From positions 5,146,001 to 5,210,000 of the forward strand of contig OX387192.1 of assembly GCA_947561395.2 (NCBI GenBank): a stretch of 64,000 bases of DNA, given 5' to 3'. Below the pieces are notes generated by a model, which was not told the DNA's origin, searched no databases, and was given only the letters and a program-made list of their open reading frames with translations. Positions within the stretch are counted from its first letter, which is position 1. Every line of letters starts with the position of its first letter. Shown here one piece after another: positions 1 to 9,524 of the stretch. The DNA is from Buxus sempervirens. Lineage: Eukaryota > Streptophyta > Magnoliopsida > Buxales > Buxaceae. The translations under genes and the position numbers were made by a program.

Positions 1-187
1 CAAAACAGGAACTTTCAATCTTGGAAAGAAGCGGTGAGTTATCTCTTCAACTTGACTTAAGTGGTCAAGCAACCCAAGCTGCAAAAAAGGGGAGTATTTC
101 AATTTATTTCCAAAGAAAAAAAAGAAAAGAAAAAAAAAGAGAAAGGAAAAAAGAAGAAGAAAAAATATATAGAATTTATTTTTTTAC

Positions 188-886
188 CTGTAGGATAGGG
201 GCGCAGGCAAGGAAGCGTTTCTTCTTTCTGAAATAGCAGTCAATCAGGGCCTGGTATATCTCTGCTAAGATCATAGGGGCCAACCTCTCACGCTCCCTAA
301 CCTGGCAGATAACAGAGATGAGAGCCAAGTCAACCTAGTTGTCACCCCGTGGAAAAAGCAACTGGTTGACCACTACCAGAGTCAATGCATTAAACCTAGC
401 ATCCTTGTCTTCACTCCATAGAAGTTTTTCAGTCCAAAAGGTCTTGGACAAGGTCAATAATGTATCAGAATTTCCTAAGTCCTTCTTCCCTATACCCAAG
501 AAAGTAGAAGCCTCCTTTTTGTAGCTAGGCTTTAGGGGTGGGTTCACAACTTTTTCAGAAAACCTTAGGCCAAGGATGGTTTCAATTTCTTCTATGGTAG
601 GAGTCATCTCTTTGTCATCAAAACGGAAGAGGTTCAGTTCAGGAACCCAGTGTCCAATCAAAGCTTCAATGATTTCCCACTTAAAGGGAATTTTAGGGAG
701 GTGTAGGATGTGGCCTAAGTGGATGGAATCCCAGCGAATCTCCTCATCAAGGGTCATGGAGTTAATCCATCTATCATAGAAGGAGTCCACAACATTGTAC
801 CTGGTGAAATTAGGAGGTTTTGATCTAACATGTTGTCTTGCAGGAGGAGATTCATCTGCAGAATAGAAAGGGGCGAAGGAAGCCAT
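188..886 (-). pseudogene. Plant mobile domain (DUF7745-type) protein, first exon, interrupted copy
   Basis: The minus-strand frame opening at 886 gives a 183-residue N-terminal part. Residues 29-108 read like the plant mobile domain: a WDSIHLGHIL helix, an FKWEIIEALIGHW helix near 69-80, and the hallmark MTPTIEEIETILGL at 94-107. Similarity continues past the end of the open frame (VRERERLAPMILAEIY, then FRKKKRFLACAPILQ) to a donor-like CAG|GTAAAA, with GT at 186-187, so the exon seems to end at 188. The frame is interrupted at least once, so this copy is probably not functional. Plant mobile domains occur in host proteins of the MAIN/MAIL type, which act in the nucleus in genome maintenance and silencing, and in copies carried by transposons. 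Which kind this is cannot be decided here. A TATA box and word-repeat promoter lie about 90-250 bp upstream. The AT-rich 1-187 looks like the following intron. The family call is from memory of the motif. Confidence 0.72.
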
Positions 887-959
887 GAAAGCACCAAGGA
901 AGCCAAGGAAAGCAGAAACGGAAGGCTTAGGGAGTTTTCAAACTCTTAAAAGTGTCACA

Positions 960-1140
960 ATGACGTTCCCCATGAGTTTATATAGAAAATTCGAAAAGGC
1001 AGTAAAATCCGTAATTATAATACGAGCAGGGCGTACCCGTATAAAGAATACGGACACACTATGATCGTGAAACATTTACGGGCAGAGTACGCCCGTATTA
1101 ATATTACGGGCACGGCTTGCTCATAACCTAATTACGGTCC
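960..1140 (-). promoter_or_regulatory. Palindromic-word promoter cassette with TATA box upstream of the plant-mobile-domain exon
   Basis: On the minus strand a TATA box (TATATAAA, 977-984) lies about 90 bp before the ATG at 884-886. Immediately upstream, 1003-1135 is built from words of the type GCCCGTA/TACGGGC, including an inverted pair around 1095-1115, together with CCGTAAT and CCGTATT. The same vocabulary in the same place, just upstream of a TATA box, occurs in the Tat-like LTR at 25113-26930. I infer that this promoter derives from, or shares its origin with, that LTR family. Confidence 0.6.
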
Positions 1141-1344
1141 CTTCAGAAAAATGCCAAAAAGTGGGGAATTTTGATTTCAATGGTTTCCTAAGTTTCACCT
1201 ATCCCTGCTTTAACATATATCATGCAAGAAAAGCTAGAAATAAAAGAAAAAAGAGCACAAATGAATAAAATGAATCCAATTTCTTTTATATATAAAAAGG
1301 AATACATCAGTTTGTCAAAATACATATACATGAAAAATCCTAAT

Positions 1345-1732
1345 CTACTGTGCCTCCGCAGGTCCATCTCCTCTGCCACGGCCTCTGCCTCGAGATCATC
1401 GACGCCCAAAGACTATTGGCACTTTATCGCGAGCAGAGATACGCTCTCTCCTGCAGCCCAAAATGGATTGAATGTCATATAAATACAAGAATAGAATTCA
1501 AGTAAATAGAAGAAACATACCTAGAGTCAGCTGAAGAAGCAGGGGCAGACCCCAGGAGATCTACGTCCCTAGCAGACTCAAGATCAGGCTCTGCAGGAAC
1601 GGGCTCAACCGCAGGATCAGTACTAATAGCAGGCTTAGAAGCTGGAGTTGGCACCTCTGGAACATCGATCACAGGTGGAGGGTCTATCACAGCATCAGTA
1701 GCATCAATATCAGTCTTTACCTCAGGCTCCAC
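1345..1732 (-). pseudogene. C-terminal exons of a second plant-mobile-domain gene copy (acidic Pro-rich region plus RGRGRG tail)
   Basis: Two minus-strand blocks look like joined exons. The first (1521-1732 and perhaps further upstream) encodes an acidic, proline-rich low-complexity stretch (PPPVIDVPEVPTPASKP). It ends at a donor-like TCTAG|GTATGT. A 70-bp intron (1451-1520) with acceptor TGGGCTGCAG leads to a short exon at 1345-1450, whose last codons read SRGRGRGRGDGPAEAQ and stop. Low-complexity acidic regions and Arg-Gly tails are common at the C-termini of plant-mobile-domain proteins, so I read this as the tail of a copy that lay upstream of the copy at 188-886 in the same direction. 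The short exon is interrupted at least once, so the copy is broken. The region 1141-1344 between the two copies holds nothing I recognise. The family assignment of this tail is inference. Confidence 0.45.
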
Positions 1733-3851
1733 AGGATCAACAGCAGCCTCCTCTATGACCCCAGCCTCATAAAATTCTAGATCAAAATATAATTGATAAG
1801 AATAGATTATGATTGTTTTAGAAGTGATTTAGAATAAAATTATGATGATTGGAAACCATTAAAACTATACAAAATATTTTAGATTTCAGCAAATTAGAAA
1901 ACCCAGAAAATACACTGAAATTTGCCCGAGCGCTCGTAAACGCTAAAGCGCAATTGCAGGCGAGATATTTTAAAAACAGAAATAACAGAACCTTGAACTC
2001 AATGCCCAAGAGGACGCTCAAGCGCGATCCTAAGTGTCTAAATAAATTTTTATTCAGTAATGGATGCCCAAGAGACCGCTTGTAGTTCCCTGGATCCGAG
2101 TTGTTCATTAAAGATATAACTCGTCTCACAGTAACACTATGCATGAGCCCATAGCAAGCCAATGCCAAGATATAACACAACAATTATATCAATATCAGAG
2201 TGCAGAAACTAAAAAGAAACATAACAAACCAAATTGGATCTGTATTACTTCTTCAAAAATCTAATCAAGTCTTCAAATAAAATAAATATGTAAAACCCCG
2301 ATTATTTTCAGGTTTTATGGAAAAAAAATTAATTACAATAATAAATATTTAAACTAATAAGGTGTGGATGTAGGGGTTTTGGTGGGCGAGCACACACCAT
2401 ATCAAAATTAAAAGGGTCGTCGAGCAGCAAGCGTATTTGCGGAAGGTATAAATACTTTAAGAAATTAGGTTTTGGGTTTTTGCCCTGAATACGCGTATAG
2501 TCTACTGAGAAGGTTGCGGCTGCGGTTTTTGTTTAGGGTTCTTCGAGAGAAGGAGCTGGAGAGGTTCTGTGGGAGAGCCGAGCTGGGGAAGACTTACTGC
2601 CAGTAAGTTTTTGCTAATAAGAAGTTCGGAAGGGCTTTTCTTCCTTCAGAAAACCTCCGTTCGACCAGAGCAAGCAGACGGCTGAAGTGATTGGGAATTT
2701 CTGGGTTGCTGTTGCCAAGACTTGGAAGCATAAAAGGTGAGTGGCACTGTTTTAAAACCTGGTTTTGTGTTATTCATAGTTTTTAATTCGAATACATATG
2801 GTTGTGGAATGAGATTATTCACTGGGTTTCTGGGCGGAGATAGTCCGAAGGATTTTCTGTATAACAAATTGGGGATAAATGAAAAGTGTGTTAGATTAAT
2901 TTCAAAATAGGTTTGAATGTGTTCTGGGGGTATTAGGAGACTAGAGGAGTTGTTACAGACTGGAAAATTTCGGCCAGAGTTGAAGATTTGGATTTAACAG
3001 AGAAATGAAAAACACAGTGGGTATCTGCCCACTTGGCGCCCACTTGCGCCCACTTTAGGAATTAGGCGCATGGTAAAATCAGACTTGGCGCCGAGCTCGC
3101 GCCCACTTGGCGCTCAACTCGCGCGCACTCAAATTTGATGCGCTTTTCTCACGCCTATTTCACGCCCTTCTCGGCCCACTTCGCGCCCTTCTCGCGCCCA
3201 CTTACCATCGAGTAAGCGCATACCCTGATTTTAGTTAATATACTACCCGCCCACCTCGCGCCTACCTCAGGAGGTGAGCGCATAGTCCATTATTCTTACC
3301 AACTTACATAATTGAGCAAACAAATGAGATTTTTGAGGTTAGGAGGTTTCGAGTACATAACAAATTACTTGTTTAGGATTTTAGAGACAGAATTTCTTAG
3401 GAGAATATTGAAATATAGATTCTGGACTTTCTTAAGAGCTTCTAAGGTAAATGTAGGGCAAAATTGTAGGTGATGTTCTGAATACCCAACACTGGGGTTT
3501 TTATTTTAGTTCTTTTGGGTTACATACTGTACTTGATTGAGTTTTTTTTAAAACCCTGTTTTCTTGATGGCAAGTTTTGAATTATGTTGCAAAGATTATT
3601 TACTTGTTTTCTTGTGGAGATTTACTGTTCTGGTTGGAACACTTGTGAGATGATGTTCTGGTTGGAACACTTGTGTGAGTTGATGTTCTGGCTGGAACAA
3701 CTTGTGATGTGTACTAAATGCGGAGTTTTAATCGGTTATTTATCGGCTTGGGTTTAGCTTCCCATGGATCCTTGTTAAGCTTAGTAATGTGATGGTATGT
3801 GTTTATTGGTGTAATTGCATGGCCTTGTGTGTTGCCACAACCAGTGCAGAG

Positions 3852-3976
3852 CAGCCAGATACCCTGAGTAGGCCTGGTTGTCAGTGCCAATACCCGGAGT
3901 AGGCCGGCATTGGATGACGATACCCTGAGTAGGCCATCATTTCAGAGTGTCCGATACCCTAAGTAGGCCGGAACTG
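3852..3976 (+). repeat. Hairpin array, loop ATACCCTGAGTAGGC, four different stems
   Basis: Four words share a 15-base loop of the type ATACCCTGAGTAGGC, with different flanking arms. Word 1: CAGCCAG (3852-3858) with CTGGTTG (3874-3880), 7 of 7 pairs including one G-T. Word 2: AGTGCC with GGCATT (3883-3911), six pairs. Word 3: ATGACG with CATCAT (3914-3940), five of six. Word 4: TCCG with CGGA (3950-3972), four pairs. The loop stays constant while the stems differ. Related copies are at 55269-55350, 57720-57838 and, inverted, 18508-18632. Confidence 0.8.
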
Positions 3977-4153
3977 TGTACATGGAGGTGTGGAGTGTCT
4001 ACTTGGCATATAAATTAATCAATGTAACCATATGCATGACATTGACCTTGTTTTGTGTTGTTATCGGAAGTACGTTGTTTTAAATTGTTGGTTATTTGCC
4101 GAAGCATGTCTTATAACTGTGTTAACTATTTCTGCATGCATGTGTCACTCGCT

Positions 4154-4197
4154 GAGATATTCGTATCTCATTCCCTCGTTGTTGTTTTGTTTTTCAG
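4154..4197 (+). promoter_or_regulatory. Conserved acceptor hairpin: UUCG-loop stem, U-rich tract, CAG
   Basis: GAGATA (4154-4159), loop TTCG, TATCTC (4164-4169) form a perfect 6-bp stem with a UUCG tetraloop. A T-rich tract ends in CAG at 4195-4197. GCATGCATG lies 12-20 bases before the stem. The same module recurs in at least 16 other LTRs of the window. By position it would be the end of a leader intron. Confidence 0.75.
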
Positions 4198-4525
4198 ATA
4201 TTCGTGGTGAGGTGCCTACGGGGGTAGATCCAGCTGACACATATAGGGAGGAGGATTATTACTACCGTCCTTAGTCTAGTAGGTTGCTTGGTCTTAAACT
4301 TTTTAAATTGAATTTGTGGGAATTGTAATAAGGTAGTAAATTGGGCCCATTTGATGTATTTGAAGATGCTATAACTTTCCTGGATGAAAATTTTAATTGT
4401 GCACTCTGATGTGATATAAATTGTGGGTGATTATCCAGCGATCACCATTATTGAGATCCTTAACTAACCCTTGGGAGACGTGTTATATCTTTAGTGAAAA
4501 ACACGGATCTGGGGCGTTACAGAGA

Positions 4526-4538
4526 TGGTATCAGAGCC
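4526..4538 (+). other. Primer binding site for initiator tRNA-Met
   Basis: TGGTATCAGAGCC, four bases after the LTR ends at 4521, is complementary to the 3' end of plant initiator tRNA-Met. This is the usual primer site of plant chromoviruses and of Ty1/copia elements, and here it fixes the LTR end and the element's sense. Confidence 0.95.
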
Positions 4539-4675
4539 ATTAAAGCTGGAATTAGAGATTCCTAGGTAGTACGACCTTAGGAGACCCGGGGAAATAATGT
4601 GTGTACGCTAGATAGAACCATGAGGTTTAGAAGAGAGTTCCTAACTAATGTGGTGTTTGTTGTTTACAGGAAATC

Positions 4676-5480
4676 ATGGCTGGCAGAGGCCAACGCCCGA
4701 GAGCTATGGAGGAGGATATATCGCAGGAGCAGCCCCCTGCACCACCACGAGGAGCTCCGCCTGCAGTTGAGGATATTTGGGCTGTTGTTGGCTCACTTGC
4801 CAACCTCCTTGCCTTGGAGAGGGAGGAGAGGATGAGTCACACAGGAAATGGGAACGGGAATGGCCATAGAAATGGTCATGGAGCAGATGTGGATCAACAG
4901 CGGAGGGGAGAGGAGTTGTCCTTGAGGGACATTGATCAGTTTAGGAAGTTGACCGCCCCACCTTTCCATGGAGTTCCAGATCCCTTAGAGGCAGAGAGCT
5001 GGGTGGCCAGAATTGAGCGTATGTTCGATACCATGGATTGCCCAGAGGACAGGAAGGTGCGATTAGCCACTTTCACGCTAGAGGGCGAGGCCCAACATTG
5101 GTGGCAGTCTTTGAGGAGGCGGACTGCAGAGGGGATTCAGATGACATGGGACCAGTTTAGGCAGGTTTTCTACGAGTAGTATTTCTCTGCTGAGGTGAGG
5201 CTGCAGAAGGAGAGAGATTTTATGGATATCTCTCAGGGTTCCTTGACCGTGGCACAGTATGAGGCCCGATTCGCAGTTCTTTCCCAGTTTGCGCACCACA
5301 TCGTACATGACGAGCAGAGATGCACTCAGCATTTCGAGAGAGGGTTGAGGGCTGATATCAGGCGTATGGTCTCAGTATTGATGTGCACTAGGTATTCTTA
5401 CCTAGTTAGGAGAGCACTACAGGTCGAGAGGGAGATCCGAGATTCAGAATCAGAGCAGAGGGAGAGTGCAACATAGTGTT
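4676..5480 (+). pseudogene. gag capsid region of the Tekay-like element
   Basis: Starts MAGRGQRPRAMEED. The retrotransposon-gag fold follows: FRKLTAPPFHGVPDPLEAES, WVARIERMFDTM and LEGEAQHWWQSL, then TWDQFRQVFYE, and further on FMDISQGSLTVAQYEARF and FERGLRADIRRMV. These match capsid proteins of Tekay/Del chromoviruses, which assemble the virus-like particle. It is a broken fossil reading frame and is not annotated as a working gene. Confidence 0.92.
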
Positions 5481-6340
5481 CCAGAGCCACGGAGGATTCC
5501 AGATAGGGACAAAAGGCTGAGGCTTGATACTGGGGGTTTTGGGTCTTATGGAGAGAGAGACAGGAGGAGTTATGGAGGCTGTTCCAGCTGTGGCAGATTC
5601 CATATTCCGGGTCCCTGTGTAGCACCACCAGGAACCTGTTTCAGATGTGGTCAGCACGGTCACCGGGTGGCAGGATGCCCACACCCGGCTTCATATCAAT
5701 TGCTTAGGACCGTTAACACAATTTCTGGGGACAACCGGTCAGCTAATGCTCCACGATTCCAATATCCCAGGTCGGCACCAGCGTTACCAGCACCGCTGAG
5801 ATCACAGGGTCAGAGCAGCAGTGGATATCAGGGTAGGCTGGCACCCCAGAGGCAGAATGCACCACCTATACGCCCGCAGCAGCAGCAGACGAGAGTGTAT
5901 GCTGTGGCAGTGCAGGAGGATGAGGCAGAGAGGGAACTTACTGAGGAGGCTCGAGAGGAGGAGCCAAGTGCACCACAACTTGTTGGAGGTATTCTTTTTA
6001 TACATGGTAGATCGACTATATGTTTGTTTGATTCGGGTGCCTCTAGATCTTTTATTGCTCCTCCTTGTGCATTTCGTATTGGTCTGATTCCTACCACACT
6101 TGAGTCTGAGTTGCTTGTACACACACCATTGGGAGAGATGACTAGAGTACAGACTGTATTTAGAGACTGCATGATCCGGCTAGGTTCCTTAGAGTTGCCA
6201 GGGGACTTGGTGGAGTTGAGTTTTGGGGAGTTCGATGTGATTTTGGGCATTGATTGGCTGTTTAGGCATCATGTGAGTATAGATTGCCATCGGGGTACTA
6301 TTATGGTATGCCAACCTGATCAGCCTATGCACTGTTTCCG
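5480..6340 (+). pseudogene. Nucleocapsid zinc knuckle and aspartic protease region
   Basis: A CCHC zinc knuckle [14 protein letters not shown] is encoded at 5637-5678; it binds RNA. After a Gln- and Pro-rich linker comes the retropepsin-like region, with catalytic LFDSGAS (DSGA codons 6030-6041) and ILGIDWL. The order knuckle, protease, reverse transcriptase is that of Ty3/gypsy. Confidence 0.9.
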
Positions 6341-6474
6341 GTGTGAGGGACTAAGTACACGGATCAGTTTGGTTGCTTCCATTGAAGTTGAGGAGGCAGA
6401 GTCTGGGGCACCTAGTCTCTCTAGTGTGCCTGTGGCATTAGAGTTTGAGGACATCTTCCCTGAGGACTTGCCGG

Positions 6475-7450
6475 GCTTACCACCATCTAAAGAGGTTGAG
6501 TTCAGTATACGACTCTTACCTGGTACGGCACCGGTGTCCAAACCTCCATACCGAATGTCACAACCTGAGAACCAAGAGATGAAGAAGCAGTTAGATGAAC
6601 TGGAAGCAAAGGGTTTTATTAGGCCCAGTGTGTTACCATGGGGTGCACCAGTCCTGTTTGTCCAAAAGAAGGACGGGTCGATGCGGATGTGTATAGATTA
6701 CCGCCAGTTAAACTAGGTCACCATTAAGAATAAGTATCCATTGCCTCGAATTGACGATTTGTTCGACCAGTTGAGGGGAGCGTCTTGGTTTTCTAAGATC
6801 GACCTCAAATCGGGATACCATCAATTGAGAGTAGCGCCTGATGATATAGAGAAGACGGCTTTCCGCACACGGTATGGGCATTACGAGTTTCTGGTTATGC
6901 CATTTGGGCTGACTAATGCCCCGGCTGTCTTCATGAATCTTATGAATCGTGTATTTCATCCTTACTTGGACAGTTTCATGGTCGTGTTTATTGACGACAT
7001 TTTGGTGTATTCCCAGAGTAGAGAGGATCACATGCAACACCTCAGGGCAGTGTTACAGACATTGAGAGAGCACCGACTGTACGCAAAATTCAGTAAGTGT
7101 CAGTTCTGGTTGAGAGAGGTGAGTTTCTTGGGGCACGTGATTTCTAGGAACGGTATAGCAGTGGATCCAGCTAAAGTGCAGGCTGTTGCGAAGTGGCCTA
7201 GACCTTCATCTATGACAGAGATTCGTAGTTTCTTGGGGATGGCTGGATATTACAGGAGATTCATAGAGAATTTTTCACGAGTAGCAGCACCTCTATCCAA
7301 TCTCACTAAGAAGGCAGTGAAGTTTGAATGGAGTGATAAGTGTGAGACCAGTTTTCAGGAGTTGAAAAGTAAACTGTCTACAGCTCCAGTTCTGATTGTT
7401 CCATCAGTGAGTGAAGGATTTTCTATTTATTGTGATGCTTCACGAGTATG
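6475..7450 (+). pseudogene. Reverse transcriptase and start of RNase H, chromovirus type
   Basis: Motifs in order: [70 protein letters not shown], the catalytic FIDDILVYS (IDD codons 6990-6998), FLGHVIS and [15 protein letters not shown]. The RNase H start FSIYCDASR follows. The motif wording fits Tekay/Del chromoviruses closely. The region is broken and incomplete, and no integrase follows. Confidence 0.95.
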
Positions 7451-7462
7451 ATTGGGCTGTGT

Positions 7463-7671
7463 TTTGTGGGAATTGTAATAAGGTAGTAAATTGGGCCCAT
7501 TTGATGTATTTGAAGATGCTATAACTTGCCTGGATGAAAATTTTAATTGTGCACTCTGATGTGATATAAATTGTGGGTGATTATCCAGCGATCACCATTA
7601 TTGAGATCCTTAACAAACCCTTGGGAGACGTGTTATATCTTTAGTGAAAAACATGGATCCGGGGCGTTACA
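7463..7671 (+). repeat. Terminal part of the 3' LTR of the Tekay-like element
   Basis: These 209 bases repeat 4313-4521 with four differences by hand count, and end in CGGGGCGTTACA followed by the AAATA duplication. This is the youngest datable pair in the window. Confidence 0.93.
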
Positions 7672-7923
7672 AAATAATTCTCCTAATATAAAATTCTTAT
7701 CACAAAGGTCTACCACATCACTCACTCTCATCTCTCAATAATAAAAAGACCTCCTAACTACTAAAAATAAACTCCCTAAGACATCAATCAAAATCCTACA
7801 TCAAGCAATAATAGTTGTCCTCAATATAGTCGTCAGATGGATACTCCTCACTAGTACCCTGTGGCTCTACCCCAGCAAAGTCGTCCTCTCTAGAATAGTC
7901 TGAAAACAAAACAAAACAAGAAT

Positions 7924-7937
7924 GAGATAAAAATCCC
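7924..7937 (-). promoter_or_regulatory. Acceptor hairpin of the 2081-40299 LTR
   Basis: In minus-strand sense the hairpin is GGGAT, loop TTTT, ATCTC: five pairs, one of them G-U. A (GTTTT)n tract ending in CAG follows (CAG complement at 7900-7902). GTGCATGCATG precedes it. Confidence 0.65.
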
Positions 7938-8189
7938 AACAAGTAACACATGCATGCACAAAATATTTATTTATATGCATATTTCTCAAGATAGCATGTG
8001 CTCAAAATCAAATCAGTAATGGCTAATTCATTTTCAGTTCATTTTCCAAATCAACATCAAAACAATAATTTCCGAACAAAACAAATCCTCACGATGATGT
8101 AACATCACAAGACTCATGAAAACAATACATCTCTGTAAAGCTAATGCCTGAGTCAAGGGTTGCTACCTTACGGCTTAAGTGCAAAGTTG

Positions 8190-8640
8190 AGATACACAGT
8201 CATCGTCTTATTGCTGATCACCCAACCGAGATACACAAAGGGCTAGCATGTACAATCCAATCAACTGCAACAACGTGAGAATACTAGACCAAGATACATG
8301 ATGGGTAGCCCAAATGACCACATCGAGATACACAACGGGTGGGATTGCTGCAACACAACCAGATACAAGAAGGCCTCGTTGAGATACACGATGAGAGCAT
8401 ATATGAAACAGGGTTAACTAAACAAAGTATTATTTTCACTCCTAGCTAGACTATGGATTCATACCAAGCTACACCCGTTAGTCACACAACTAAAGTACAA
8501 AAATCAAGTTATCTATGATATCCAAAACCACTTCACAATGTTCACAATTCATCTCAAATCAACTCCAAGATACATGGAGGAAAACAAACTCAAACTCAAG
8601 CTACATGAGTGAGAAATAACCATTCCGAGATATACGGAGG
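8190..8640 (-). repeat. Hairpin words around loop AGATACA in the 2081-40299 LTR
   Basis: Plus-strand words include CTCGTTG-AGATACA-CGATGAG (8375-8395, seven pairs with two G-T), CTCCA-AGATACA-TGGAG (8563-8579), ACTCA-AGCTACA-TGAGT (8594-8610) and TCCG-AGATATA-CGGA (8624-8638). Some other AGATACA words here (for example near 8230 and 8290) no longer pair well. The array lies on both sides of the worn GGATCC box. Confidence 0.7.
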
Positions 8641-9524
8641 AGAATATAAGTAATTTTGTCAAAACAACTCTGAAAACATCTGTAGATAGGTCAAATACAA
8701 GTGTAAGATTCAATAAAATCACTATAAGTCAAAAAGAAAAGAATTTGGAATGAAAAACTTGAATAAAAGTTGTTTTAGTAGAACATACACAAAATCTTTA
8801 TAAAAATTCAATTTAATCAATGGCCAGTACAAACAATCTCAAAACACTTAAATCTTATTGGTACATAAGTTGGAAATCAATAAAAACATTTTTATAGTGA
8901 AAAAACTAGGTAATTTGGAAAATATCAGAAAAACTGTCATGGGCGCTTGAGCGGCATCAGGCGCTCATGCGGGCGGCCGTTCAAAATAGGTTTTAGAAAG
9001 GTGGTCGCTCAAGACGATGCTCAAGCGACGACTTAGGCATTCGGTTTATTGAAATCTGTAAACTTTCGGGTTTTGAAATTTTGAAAATCAAAGGCGAGGT
9101 TTAGAACCCTGGAATTTTCCTAAAATAAAATAAATAAATGAATAGATAATTAATAAATAAACTACAGAGATTTAGAAGTGAAGATAAATTAGAAAGGAAA
9201 AATAGAAACCAAGTATAGGAATCTAATTTATATTATAAAAGAGGATTTGAAGAACTAATTTCGGTTTTAAATTCCAATTTAGGAAAAAAATAAATAATAA
9301 TAATATAATTTGAGGAATTATGAAGAAATTTAATGATTAAGTAAGGAAATTAAAGAAAGAGTATTTTGGTTATTTCTAATTAGTCGAATCCATGGAAAGA
9401 ATAAAATAATTAATTAATAAGTTAAGAAACTTAACTAGACAAAATTTTAGTTTAGTTGGATTTAAAATAATGAATTTAAGGTTTAAAAGAAGGAATAAGG
9501 ACTTAATTGTAATTGTGTATAATT

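Larger units (their letters stand above)
2289..4521 (+). repeat. 5' LTR of the Tekay-like element (2,233 bp)
   Basis: Starts TGTAAAACCCCG, ends CTGGGGCGTTACA. A TATA box (TATAAATA, 2449-2456) sits 160 bp in. A donor-like AAAG|GTGAGTGGCAC lies at 2737. CG-rich words such as GCGCCCACTT fill 3018-3290. The ATGGATCC box is near 3764, four hairpin words span 3852-3976, GCATGCATG is at 4134-4142, the short hairpin is at 4154-4169, and a T-rich tract ends in CAG at 4195-4197. Donor to acceptor would remove 1,461 bases of leader. This copy is the reference for the shared LTR plan because the adjoining primer site fixes its sense. Confidence 0.92.
2289..7671 (+). mobile_element. Tekay/Del-like Ty3/gypsy (chromovirus) element, broken
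   Basis: This is the only element in the window with recognisable protein regions. Parts in order: 5' LTR 2289-4521, tRNA-iMet primer site 4526-4538, gag from 4676, zinc knuckle, aspartic protease, reverse transcriptase, the start of RNase H, and the terminal part of a 3' LTR (7463-7671). A perfect 5-bp duplication AAATA flanks it (2284-2288 and 7672-7676), which fixes both ends. No integrase, chromodomain or full 3' LTR is seen. The element is broken, with about four breaks in the protein regions as well as being incomplete. The 209 bases shared by the two LTRs differ at 4 sites by hand count (about 2%), which suggests an insertion age on the order of one million years at commonly used plant rates. 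Confidence 0.93.

Noticed and set aside
335-886. Reading the minus-strand 183-residue frame as a gag protein
   Set aside because: The MTPTIEE motif and helix pattern fit the plant mobile domain, and there is no zinc knuckle or capsid motif.
4032-4274. 80-residue frame across the acceptor hairpin, and a similar frame at 55557-55862
   Set aside because: Both arise from the conserved LTR leader module and differ in frame and content between sister LTRs.
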